Of a DNA stretch of 20,992 nt, positions 9,147-17,535 are shown piece by piece. The stretch spans positions 31,035 through 52,026 of the forward strand of contig NWUY0300014095.1 of NCBI GenBank assembly GCA_004151065.3. Reading direction: 5' to 3'. Both the position numbers and the translations under genes were made by a program. Numbering within the stretch: the first letter of the stretch is position 1; every line of letters starts with the position of its first letter. The notes below the pieces were generated by a model. That model was not told the DNA's origin, ran no database searches, and saw only the letters and a program-made list of their open reading frames with translations. This stretch comes from Larix sibirica. Taxonomy: Eukaryota; Streptophyta; Pinopsida; Pinales; Pinaceae.

Positions 9147-10809
9147 CGCGCACGTCTTTTTGGTGATGGTGGTTTGCCTTCAGGGGAGTGTTTGAAGTCT
9201 TTGGAGGTTGTTCTGAGTGGGAGGTATGTGTCAGACAGGCCTTCGGTTGGTATAAAGGAAGATTTGGGTTCATTGTTTAAGAAGGTTTCCAAACCCTTAG
9301 GTGTTCAGGTGCGGCTTTGGCGGAGGTTGAAATCCTACAAAGCTAGTGAGATTTTGCATAAGTTTGTTGTTGGTGAAAACATTTACCTTGACCACATTAG
9401 GCTCTTTGTTGTCAAAGTGGTGGTGGGTAGGCATGAATCTGCTCATGTTTCAAAGATGGAACTCTTGGAATGGATTACTGTTAACTTACACAGGGACTTC
9501 ATCTTTTCTCCTCCTGTCAGTCGCCTTACTAACGGGTGGTGGTGCTTTATCTTTTCTAACTCGAAGGATGTTCCCCTTGTTGTCAATAGGGTTTGGCTTA
9601 TCAAGGATGGCTCGCTTAACCTTGAAATATGGCATGCAGAATTTGATTCAGAGATGGAAAGGATGGTCTCCATGCACCTGTGGCTTCTTTTACCTGGTGT
9701 TCCTATCGAGTTGTGGACTGAAGAAATTTTGGTTTGCTAGCCAACAACCTGGGTAGATTCATTCGTCTTGATAAAAATATGCCACGTAATGTGGACAAAA
9801 GGGTGGCGAAGATTATGATTAAGCTCGACATTTCCAGGGGGCTTCCGGTGGATGTTGATATAACTTGGGGTAATCGAGTAATTAAACAACGTAGTGATTA
9901 TCTTCACATTCCATTTTGTTGTTTTCTTTACTGAGGTACGGGACATATTAAAGCCAAATGTCCGCAGTTGTTGAAGAATTTTGATGTTGGGTCAACAGAC
10001 TTTGGCTCGTTGTAGGTTGATATTCATGGTTTCCGAAATCCTATCCATTTCAGGAAATCTTTGTAGATGATTCCGAATGCTCCCAACTTTAAAGGTACAA
10101 AAAACCTTGATTTACCTACTCCTTTTGAAGGTGTTTCCAAAGCTGAGTTAAAGCTTATTCTGGAAGTTGAGCAGGATTTGGATAGGAGGAATGCTATTAA
10201 AGATGTTGATGGAATGGATTTGGGGGATTTTGATGTGGTGGGTCATGGTTTGGGATGCCCCAGTTAGGGAGAATATCAGGGCTTCCAGGAAACCTAAGTC
10301 TTGCATTTCTGTGGAAACTCCTATTGTTGCTAGGTCCATTTCTCAACCAATGGATGGAATGCTAGTCCCTGCTTCTTCTGCAAGTTTTCCAAACCCTAAC
10401 CCATCCCCATCCCTACCCCTAACCCTATTTCCATGTCTCTTTATGCCTTTCCTCGGATTTCTCTTTCTCCTAGTGCGAAGGATTTCTCGGTTGAGCATTT
10501 TTCTCCTTCGATCGATCCTAATGGAGGGTCTACCTCGTACAAGGATGTCTTAATCAAAACTCCTCTTCAAGTTTTTGCAGAAAACTAGTATTTGAATCCC
10601 GATGTTGTTCCCATTCCTTCCATTCGACATCAAAATGTTACTTTTAGAAAGAAAAAGAAGAAAGGGAAAGTTCTGGATAATTCTATTTGCCTTGAATCCT
10701 CTTTCTCATGCGACCAGTTTAATGATCTTTCGCTAGATGTTGATTTTAATCTCTCTTAGGACCTTAGAGCCACCTTAGAGCGAAGTTGCATGGTCACGGT
10801 GGTGCTTAA
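9147..10809 (+). pseudogene. LINE-A ORF1 (DUF4283-like, zinc knuckle), broken
   Basis: ORF1 of plant LINEs encodes an RNA-binding protein that packages the element RNA. The frame is open from 9147 to 9740, with no convincing ATG. The DUF4283-like segment follows: SKMELLEW near 9450, the Trp-rich NGWWCF near 9530, and LPGVPIELWTEEIL near 9690. A 1-base deletion near 9735 shifts frame, and the protein continues through LANNLGRFIRLDKN to a zinc knuckle at about 9915-9970. There the second Cys is Tyr and the next codon is TGA (9932-9934). Further stops are TAG 10013, TAG 10064, TAG 10586 and TAG 10757. Frameshifts lie near 10260 and 10410. The C-terminal part has a Pro/Ser-rich hinge and a basic patch RKKKKKGK, possibly nuclear-localising or RNA-binding. 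The probable end is TAA 10807-10809. Confidence 0.8.
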
Positions 10810-11807
10810 TATCAATATTATATTTCAATATCCGTGGAGTCGGGGGGCCTTTCAAGGCTAGGGCATTTTCTCATCTCTTTAAGTCTACTAGCCTTGACAT
10901 TATTCTTATTCAGGAGACTTTGTGCTCTTGTGTTTAGGCAACGGAGGCTTTTTCTAAAATCCTGCCAGGTTGGGAGTTTTGTGCGGTGGACTCGAACGGC
11001 TTATCTGGTGGGTTATTATCTTGTTGGAATCCTAGATTTTATGAGTTTAATGCATATAGTACCTGTAGTGGTATTATTTTGGAAGGAAAATTCAGAGAAC
11101 ACGATCAATTATTGTCTATCTTTAACTGCTATGATCCTTACAAAGATATAGAATCATTCTGGAATTCGCTTGAAAGCTATGGTATTTTAGGCCTTCACAA
11201 CCTCATTGTTGTTGGTGATCTTAATTTTACTTTGTCCTCGTATGAGATATGGGGCCCTTCTGCAAGGATCGATCCTCTTTCCGACTTTTTTAAGGATTTG
11301 GTGCTTAGGAATAGACTTGTTGGTGCTCTCCTTCTTAAAGTTGGTTCGACTTGGTCTAATGGCCGTGTTGGGAATTATGGTGTTAGTAAACGGTTGGTCC
11401 GTTTCCTCCTTGCAGAAGGTTTAGATGGGTCTTTGCAAAGATTCATATCTTGGACTATTGGTTCTACTATATCTAATCATTTTCCTATTGTTCTTCAGAT
11501 TGATGGGTTGAATTTTCGATATAATTATCCTTTTAAATTTAACAGTATTTGGCTAAAGAATGAGGATTTTTGCATGATGGTTATTCATAATTGGGCTTCC
11601 TTTAATGTTGACTTGGAATCAAATCCGATGGATAAGTTGGCTCTCAAGCTTCGGATGCTGAAAAAAATTGTTGTTAAGTGGGAGAGGATTCAAAAGAAGT
11701 TGAACGTTGAGGAGTTGGAGGAGATAGAAAGGCAGATTGCTGGGTTTTTCAATAATAATCATAATGGTGTGTTCTCTATTGAGATGAAGGTGTCACTAAT
11801 GGAATAG
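10809..11807 (+). other. LINE-A endonuclease domain
   Basis: This is an exonuclease-endonuclease-phosphatase fold domain related to AP endonucleases. Visible landmarks are NIRG (Asn 10827-10829), LIQET (Glu 10914-10916) and GDLN (Asp 11217-11219, Asn 11223-11225). The terminal catalytic triplet, normally SDH, reads SNH at 11472-11480, a GAT-to-AAT change if the ancestor was Asp. One TAG (10935) lies between the Asn and Asp motifs. Downstream, to 11807, is the charged helical linker (KWERIQKKLN near 11680) that usually connects EN to RT. Confidence 0.85.
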
Positions 11808-11874
11808 GATAAAAGCAAATATGATATGTTTAAACATGATGAACATACTTGGCGCTTAAAGAGTAGAGCTACTT

Positions 11875-13000
11875 TGGGTATCTCTGGGGGACTATAACAC
11901 CAGTTTCTTTGATAATTATGCCTCTTTTAGAAGGAATTTAAATTCAATATGGGATTTAAAAGATGAGGTGCGACATTCTGTTCATACCTATGTTGATATT
12001 GAGAATGTGGCTTGTAGACACTTCAATAATCAATTCAAAGATCCAGGGAATAATGATATTGTTTCTCAACTTAAAGTGATCGATCTCTTTCCTGCTTTCT
12101 TTTCACACATGAATGTCTTCATTCTATAAAATCCAAGAATCTAGATGCTTTAATATTGCAGATGGATCTTGTGAGGGCCTATGATAGAGTCGATTGGACC
12201 TTTCTTAGGCTTCTTCTTCTCCAGATTAGCTTACATATTTTTGTAACAAATTGGATTTTGGATTGTGTGAATACTGTTCATTTTTCTGTCCTTATCAATG
12301 GTATTCCCATAGTTTTCTTCAAAATCTCCAGGGGCAATAGACAAGGCTAGCCAAAATCTCCCCTTTTGTTCTAATTGGTCAATGAGGGGCTTAGTAGGTT
12401 GATTTCACATGCAAAAGATGCTGGTAATCTGAAGGGAATTGAAATTTCAAGCTCCATGTTCATCACTCATTTACTATTTGGTGATGATGTGATATTATTC
12501 GGTAAGGGTTCTTTGGCAGAGTGGGAATGTTTTGCTGAGATTGTTGCATTATTTTGTGCAGCTACTGGCATGGAGGTTAGTGTTTCTAAATCTGCATTCC
12601 TTCATCATAAAGTTTCTGACATCATTCAGAGGAAGATATCTGGGGTTCTTCCTTATCAGATGTCAGATGTGAATGTAGGTTTTAAATACCTCGGCTACGT
12701 CTTGAATCCAAACTGCTATGGTGTTAAGGACTGGCTATGGCTGGTGCAAAAGTTTGAAAAAAAGATAGGTAACTGGATCTTCAAGTTTGTTTCTTTGGAT
12801 GGTAGACTTACCTTGCTGAAATCGATGCTCGTGGGCATTCCTGTTTATTGGTTTTCTCTTGCATTTGTTCCTAAATTCATTATTAATATGCTTCAAAGAT
12901 TGATGTTCAAATTCTTATGGGCTGGAAACTTAGATGGAGGCAAATTTCATTTGGCTAGTTGGGATAGAATTTCGAGGCCTGCTAAATTAGGTGGTTGAGA
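11875..13000 (+). other. LINE-A reverse transcriptase domain with fingers deleted
   Basis: Before the break the linker ends with LKVIDLFPAFFS (frame ending near 12104). The next readable residues, ECLHSIK from about 12111, belong just upstream of the first palm motif MDLVRAYDRVDW (12162 onward). The intervening RT segment is missing: the PGxDGF region, FRPISLCN-type motif and GR-type loop, about 140 residues by comparison with LINE-B. The palm motif GNRQG is followed by TAG (12348) where the next residue would be. The catalytic box reads FGDD (12477-12488) rather than the usual FADD/YADD. YLGYVLN and GRLTLLKS follow. The frame closes at TGA 12996, probably a former Trp codon (GGWDIKN). Confidence 0.85.
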
Positions 13001-13509
13001 TATAAAGAATCTACACTCATTTAGTACTGCTCTTAGCATGGAGAGCTTATGGAGGGGTTTGTTCGGAAATGGTCTTTGGAATGTTGTTCTTTTTGGTAAG
13101 TATATAAAAAAGAATGTGTTCAGTTGGATAAGAGATCTCGATAAAGGTGTTAGGAATTCTTCAAACCTCTGGAGAGGTTTTCTTCAATCCTTTCCTTGGG
13201 TTGACATTGGTCTATCTTGGAAAGTTGGCAATGGTGAGAATGTCTTGGTGGGGATTGATTTGGTGATTGACAATGAATACTGTTTCTCCTTATCTCCATT
13301 TCTCCTGGATTATTTAGCTGAACTTGGTTTTGTTAATTTGACCCATAAAAGGACCTGCATGGCTTCCTTAGTCTCATTCTTATTGGTTGACAGCTAATGA
13401 TATGGGTCTAGGTGACAGATGGGCTGAGGAATGGAATTCTTATATTTCATATCTCAATAAGGCTGGTGTTCATCTTTCTGATGTCAAGGATGAAATTATT
13501 TGGTCCTAG

Positions 13510-13830
13510 AATCAGTCTTATGGTCAAATTACTGCGAAGGCTGCTTATAGTGCTCTTATAGGAAATTTGGATTTTCAGGTGCCAAAATGGTGGTTTGACA
13601 AACTTTGGAAATGGCACTTGCTACAGAAGGTGAAATGTTTCCTTTGGCTAGTGTTTGAGAATTGTATTCTTACTTGGGACAATCTTCTCCTTTGTGGTTG
13701 GCTTGGTCTTGGTTTTTTCCATCTTTGTTGTAGTGAAACTAAATCTATCAACCATTTATTCATCCAGTGCTCTTATAACATATCTTTGTGGATGGAGGTT
13801 TGCAATATGCTTGATATTCATTAGGTTTGG
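13510..13830 (+). other. LINE-A zf-RVT zinc-binding domain
   Basis: This matches the conserved segment that follows RT in plant LINEs. It opens with AKAAYSAL near 13536, then WWFDKLWKWHLLQKVKCFLW and a Cys/His set (CGWLGLG, HLCC, NHLFIQC) ending near 13770. It lies in a different frame from the RT segment because of a shift near 13355. TAG codons at 13507 and 13822 bracket it. Confidence 0.8.
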
Positions 13831-14025
13831 GGTCTTGAGACTATTAAGATCAACTTTTTGTAGTGGTATAAGGCTACTGGAGTTCACAGGTTACTGCCAT
13901 ATTTTATTTGCTAGGAAATTTGGATTTATAGAAATTACAAAATCTTTGAAGATAGATCTCCTAACAGGTTTTCCAGCTCTTTAAGAATTATATCTATTTT
14001 CAAAGATTATGCTTCTAATGTTAAA

Positions 14026-14733
14026 TTGAAGAAAAGGTCTGCTATGTTGGCTTATCTTTCTACTTCCTATGCTTCTCTTGGGTGTTTTGATGGTGCAACA
14101 CAAAATGGTAGATGTGGTGTTGGAGTCTTGTTCAAAATTAATGATAAGAATTTTTTCAAGCTAAGGTTAAGTTGTGGCATGGATTCAAATACTAAGGCGG
14201 AGCTACTGGCATTATGGAGCCTTCTCTACTTTGCTTCTTCTTTAGGCATTGACAGTTTAAGTATTTTTTGTGACTCTTTGACTAGAGTCATTTGGGAAAA
14301 GAAGAAGTGTTCCTTGCAGGTTGTTTCATTGCTCTATTGGTGCAAGAGAGTTCAAGATCTTATGCAATCCTTGTTCAAAGTTTCTATTGAACATATCTAT
14401 AGAGAGAAAAATGATGTGGCTGATAGCATGTCCAATCTTGCGCTGGGGAGGAATGGATTTATGATTTGGTTGTGGATTAAGGGTCGATTCCTTTTATGGA
14501 ATAAGACCAGTATAGTGTTGTTATTCTTTTTTGGTTTGCCTTTATTTTCCGATGATGGGAGTTTAGTTGGATTTTTATGGCTTGCCCTTGACTGTTTCTT
14601 TGTGAGAAGGAATGATGTGTCTTGTTTAAAGTTATTTTCTCTGGAAGTTTGCAGGTCTTTTTGTTCGTATTGGCTTCTTAGTCTCGCCTTGTTGATCTTT
14701 CAACAATTCTTTCTTCAGTCCTTAAGTCCTTAA
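14026..14733 (+). other. LINE-A RNase H domain and C-terminal tail
   Basis: A plant LINE RNase H domain, which would remove RNA from the RNA-DNA hybrid. All four acidic catalytic positions are visible: Asp in FDGA (14089-14091), Glu in KAELLAL (14200-14202), Asp in CDS (14272-14274) and the final Asp in NDVAD (14422-14424). The domain itself contains no stop. After about 14470 the frame runs on as a hydrophobic stretch to TAA 14731-14733, possibly non-coding in the ancestor. This is the best-preserved coding part of LINE-A. Confidence 0.85.
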
Positions 14734-14812
14734 GTGGACAACACTTGGCTATATACTTTTTGATTAATTCTGAATAACAAAACTACGCATTTTTTCTTGG
14801 CTGAAAAAAAGG

Positions 14813-14824
14813 AACGTTCATACA
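14813..14824 (+). repeat. 3' target-site duplication of LINE-A
   Basis: Perfect copy of the 12 bases at 9109-9120, two bases after the A tract of LINE-A. Together they define the insertion limits. Deleting 9121-14824 should restore the empty site. Confidence 0.9.
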
Positions 14825-15190
14825 TAATTTTGACTTTGTATAACACAAGACCGTAAAATTCCTTACTTAGAGGTAACAATTCCATATTACACACTAATAT
14901 CAAAATTTCATAAATGCATGTTACAAGGTAGATTTTTTTTTAAAAACATCATATTTCAAATGATTATTTTTCATTGGGTAAAATTTAGTGAATTCCAAAT
15001 CACAACTACAATTTGGAATAAAAAAAATGGTATTTATTACGACGTTGATTTTGACAAAAACTCTTTATGAAAGTTTTGGCCTTAGAATTAATATTAATAG
15101 CAAAAAAATGCGGACTAACGTCGATATATCATGATTTGACTTTATCATTTCATCATCTGCATTAGAATGGTTTTAAGATGGTGTCACTTT

Positions 15191-15257
15191 ATCCACGTCT
15201 AAACATCGTTTCATCAACATCTAAACATCCTTTTTATCCACATCTTAATGTCTCTTC
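15191..15257. repeat. Degenerate 22-23-bp tandem repeat, three units
   Basis: Three diverged units of the form ATCMACRTCTAAACATC start at 15191, 15213 and 15236. Identity falls off in the third. The region is non-coding. Confidence 0.5.
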
Positions 15258-15528
15258 AATTATAGCCATGTCAAAGGCAGAGAACACATATACATGGGGT
15301 TTGTTTTTCAAGTATTGTTCAAGAAAATGACAATTTCCTGTAGATGTAAAAAACAAAGTAAGTATGAAATTACATAAAAGAAAGTGCCAGATCATGTTCA
15401 AGATCACTCTTATAAACTTGACACGTACACCTAACTAGTCTAAGCCAACATCCCCAAATAAGCTACCTCTTTATAATGAAACCAACATGTATAAAATACA
15501 AATGGTCTTCCACTTGCTCAAATAATTG

Positions 15529-15634
15529 TTTGTTGGTTTGTTCATTCAATGTGCACGAGGGTTTGAAGAGCATTATAGTTTTGTTGGCTTGTTCATTTGA
15601 GGTACATTATATTTGTTTGTTGGTTAGTTTCATT
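15529..15634. repeat. Degenerate TTTGTTGG-rich repeat, three units
   Basis: Units beginning TTTGTTGG near 15529, 15579 and 15614 are each followed by TTGTTCATT or a close variant. Spacing is irregular (about 50 and 35 bases). The region is non-coding. Confidence 0.4.
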
Positions 15635-15784
15635 TGACTTCCTCCCTCTTTTGTGGATCAAAATAGTTGAATGGGTAAAATTATTAGTGTTGATTCTCTC
15701 AATGGAGAAATGACCTCCACCATGACGATTACAACCACATGGAATAAACCTAAGCAAGATTAGATGCAAAGTGTTTGGTGATAT

Positions 15785-16045
15785 TTGCAAACATTTGGAG
15801 AATACTCTTTATCTACAAAGACATCAATATGTGAAGCAATCATGAATGTATTTTTGCTAGATTCTTGTTATGCAGAAGTCCCTCCTTTTGATATTTATGC
15901 CAATTCATCCCAACTCCTCATTGTCACCATCAACCATGACCAATGGGAAATAAATACCAAAATAATTGCAGAAATTCTTTTGAATGTTGAAAGCACAAGT
16001 ACATTCATTATTGGTAGGTTCGTCAAATCCAACAATGAAATCTAA
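15785..16045 (+). CDS. Unrecognised short ORF (86 codons)
   Basis: An open frame whose first codon is TTG; the first internal ATG is near 15842. The translation has mixed, protein-like composition (AEVPPFDIYANSSQ, VTINHDQWEI) but matches no family I know. There is no Shine-Dalgarno or splice context to judge by. Frame 3 downstream (16149-16442) may be a continuation of the same relic. It could equally be chance in AT-rich DNA. Confidence 0.2.
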   Translation: MQTFGEYSLSTKTSICEAIMNVFLLDSCYAEVPPFDIYANSSQLLIVTINHDQWEINTKIIAEILLNVESTSTFIIGRFVKSNNEI

Positions 16046-16148
16046 CTTGCCTTGACACTAATTTTCGAATCAACTACCGAAAGTGCATGTTTAGAGAAGA
16101 AATATCCATAGAAAAGTGGATCACAAGCATCCCATGTAATATTTTAGC

Positions 16149-16442
16149 TTGACTGTTCAACCCAAAGACGTTGCTTCATTGGATATAGCTCAATCATCAC
16201 ATTCCATCAATATAGGACTATGCCACTGCACATCCATTACTTTGAGACCCATCTCGACCAACAATTGTGAAATCACTAGTTTAGATCTTGAAGATTACAA
16301 GATTATGAGGATTGACTTTGAATACAAAGAATATGTACTTGAATGCATTTGCTTTAGGAAGTTGATTGTATATGTTTTAATGATGATGTTTAGGAATAAA
16401 ATAAATTTACTTTTTATAAAGATGCTTTATCTCTCAAGGTAG
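16149..16442 (+). CDS. Unrecognised short ORF (97 codons)
   Basis: The open frame starts at a non-ATG codon. The first two thirds (LDIAQSSHSINIGLCHC, SLDLEDYKIMRIDFEYKEY) have protein-like composition; the last part is hydrophobic and AT-driven. No family is recognised. If it and 15785-16045 come from one ancestral gene, a frameshift and stops lie between them. Probably not a functional gene. Confidence 0.18.
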   Translation: MTVQPKDVASLDIAQSSHSINIGLCHCTSITLRPISTNNCEITSLDLEDYKIMRIDFEYKEYVLECICFRKLIVYVLMMMFRNKINLLFIKMLYLSR

Positions 16443-16860
16443 ACCTCGCCCGTACTTGCAAGACCCTAAGATAAATGCTTTTGTTGATTTAGTTTATTTT
16501 GGGATGCACTTGCTTATATGTAATAAATTTGATTTGGAAACATCATGATTGGTGTGTACCTATTATATCAAAATGTTAAAAATCTCATTTCCATGAAATG
16601 TATTGATGTGCTCTCTAAAAGTTATAAGTTCATGAATCGATTTATATTGAGGTACTTTAATCTCAAATTTACTAGTGTCAATAAGAATTTAGTATATTTG
16701 ATTGAGAGATCAAACCCTATCAGTAAGAGACGGGACTTTCCAAACTACATTTTTCATACCTTTCTTGCAATATTTTGAGCCCATAATTATGTGAACAAAG
16801 TTCAAACTCCTATAGATCTATGTATCCTCTCTCCAAACTTTCCAATGAACTATCAATATC

Positions 16861-16976
16861 TCAATTTTGAGTTAAAAAGGAAAAAGTTAAACCTTTAGAA
16901 TGAGTTGTTGACATTCAATCACTCAATCTTGAGTTCAAAGGAAAAAGTTAAACCCTTGGAATGAGTTGTTGACATT
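16861..16976. repeat. Tandem duplication, about 62-bp period
   Basis: Units at 16861-16915 and 16923-16976 differ by a few substitutions and one 1-base indel; the core GAATGAGTTGTTGACATT is identical in both. This is a local duplication in non-coding DNA. Confidence 0.75.
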
Positions 16977-17500
16977 GAAAGGCCAACATGAGAGTAACAA
17001 AGGATCTGCATTAAAGCTCAAGAAATGTGAATTAACACAAGGTCGAATCTTGTAACATAAATGATTTAGTGTTTTTTAGAGTCCAAATTGGCTCAAAGAG
17101 GAATATTTTGAGCTTTTACTGGTTCTTTCTCGGATTTATATGGTTAGAATATGTTGCATTCGGCTCCAAGTATTTGAATTGCTAGAAGGATTTATAGGGT
17201 AGGAGGATTTTTTGCTATGTTTTTTTCCCATATTTTCTATTGTTGTTGGAGTGTTAGTAAGTATTGTTACATTTGGGAGAAAACATATTTTTTTTCTTTC
17301 TCTAATGACTTCACTAGACGAAATGATAAAAGTCTAATGTAAATTGAAATGGAGTCCTGGGCTCATTAGTCGCATCAAACTCCTTGACATTCCTCCTTCT
17401 GCATACTGCACGAGGCAAATGTTTTTCCTTGAAATTAGTTAGTTATTTACATCTCCAATATTGAGGTCCATATTTATTTTTGTTTGAAACAAACGTATTG

Positions 17501-17530
17501 GCGCGCGCACACACACACACACATATATAT
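17501..17530. repeat. Compound microsatellite (GC)4(AC)7(AT)4
   Basis: Three dinucleotide runs follow each other: GC 17501-17508, AC 17509-17522 and AT 17523-17530. They stop 4 bases before the N at 17535. Such tracts often end contigs, which fits an assembly join here. Confidence 0.9.
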
Positions 17531-17534
17531 AATT

Positions 17535-17535
17535 N
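17535..17535. other. Single N truncating LINE-B
   Basis: The N falls inside the LINE-B reverse-transcriptase frame, right after KLELWTYR on the minus strand. What follows on the other side is microsatellite and unrelated DNA, with no LINE 3' sequence. As at 3231, a scaffold join of two contigs is likely, so the missing 3' part of LINE-B may simply be unassembled. Confidence 0.75.

Larger units (their letters stand above)
10809..14733 (+). pseudogene. LINE-A ORF2 (EN-RT-zf-RVT-RNase H), broken
   Basis: ORF2 encodes the enzyme that nicks target DNA and copies element RNA at the nick. Domain order is endonuclease (about 10809-11500), a linker with SLGDYNTSFF near 11880, reverse transcriptase (12108-12998), zf-RVT (about 13510-13830) and RNase H (about 14080-14430). 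By my reading the reconstructed frame has TAG at 10935, 11805, 12348, 13369, 13507, 13822, 13861 and 13912, TAA at 12372 and TGA at 12996. Frame changes lie near 11860, 12105 and 13355. The original start was probably the ATA at 10809, overlapping the ORF1 stop (see findings). The hydrophobic C-terminal part beyond about 14470 may be read-through into former 3' UTR. Confidence 0.85.
9121..14812 (+). mobile_element. LINE-A: near full-length plant L1-type retrotransposon
   Basis: A 5.7 kb non-LTR retrotransposon with ORF1 (DUF4283-like domain plus zinc knuckle), ORF2 (AP-like endonuclease, reverse transcriptase, zf-RVT zinc-binding domain, RNase H), a short 3' UTR and a 7-base A tract (14804-14810). 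A perfect 12-bp target-site duplication bounds it. The coding regions are broken by many stops, several frameshifts and an internal RT deletion, so the copy cannot move itself. Little leader precedes the ORF1-like frame, so the 5' end may be slightly truncated. The RNase H domain after zf-RVT is typical of plant L1-clade LINEs. Insertion into AT-rich DNA, short TSD and 3' A tract all fit target-primed reverse transcription. Confidence 0.95.
14825..17500. other. AT-rich region with no recognised gene
   Basis: Non-coding-looking AT-rich DNA between LINE-A and the N at 17535. It holds degenerate short repeats (15191-15257, 15529-15634, 16861-16976) and two unrecognised short frames (15785-16045 and 16149-16442), listed separately. 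No RNA gene or element boundary could be identified. Confidence 0.5.

Noticed and set aside
9443-10339. Minus-strand ORFs over LINE-A ORF1 (9443-9673, 9737-9946, 10148-10339)
   Set aside because: Antisense shadows of the ORF1 coding sequence.
10390-10430. CCCTAA-like runs resembling plant telomeric repeat
   Set aside because: Irregular, only about 40 bases, and in frame they read as the Pro/Ser/Asn-rich hinge of LINE-A ORF1.
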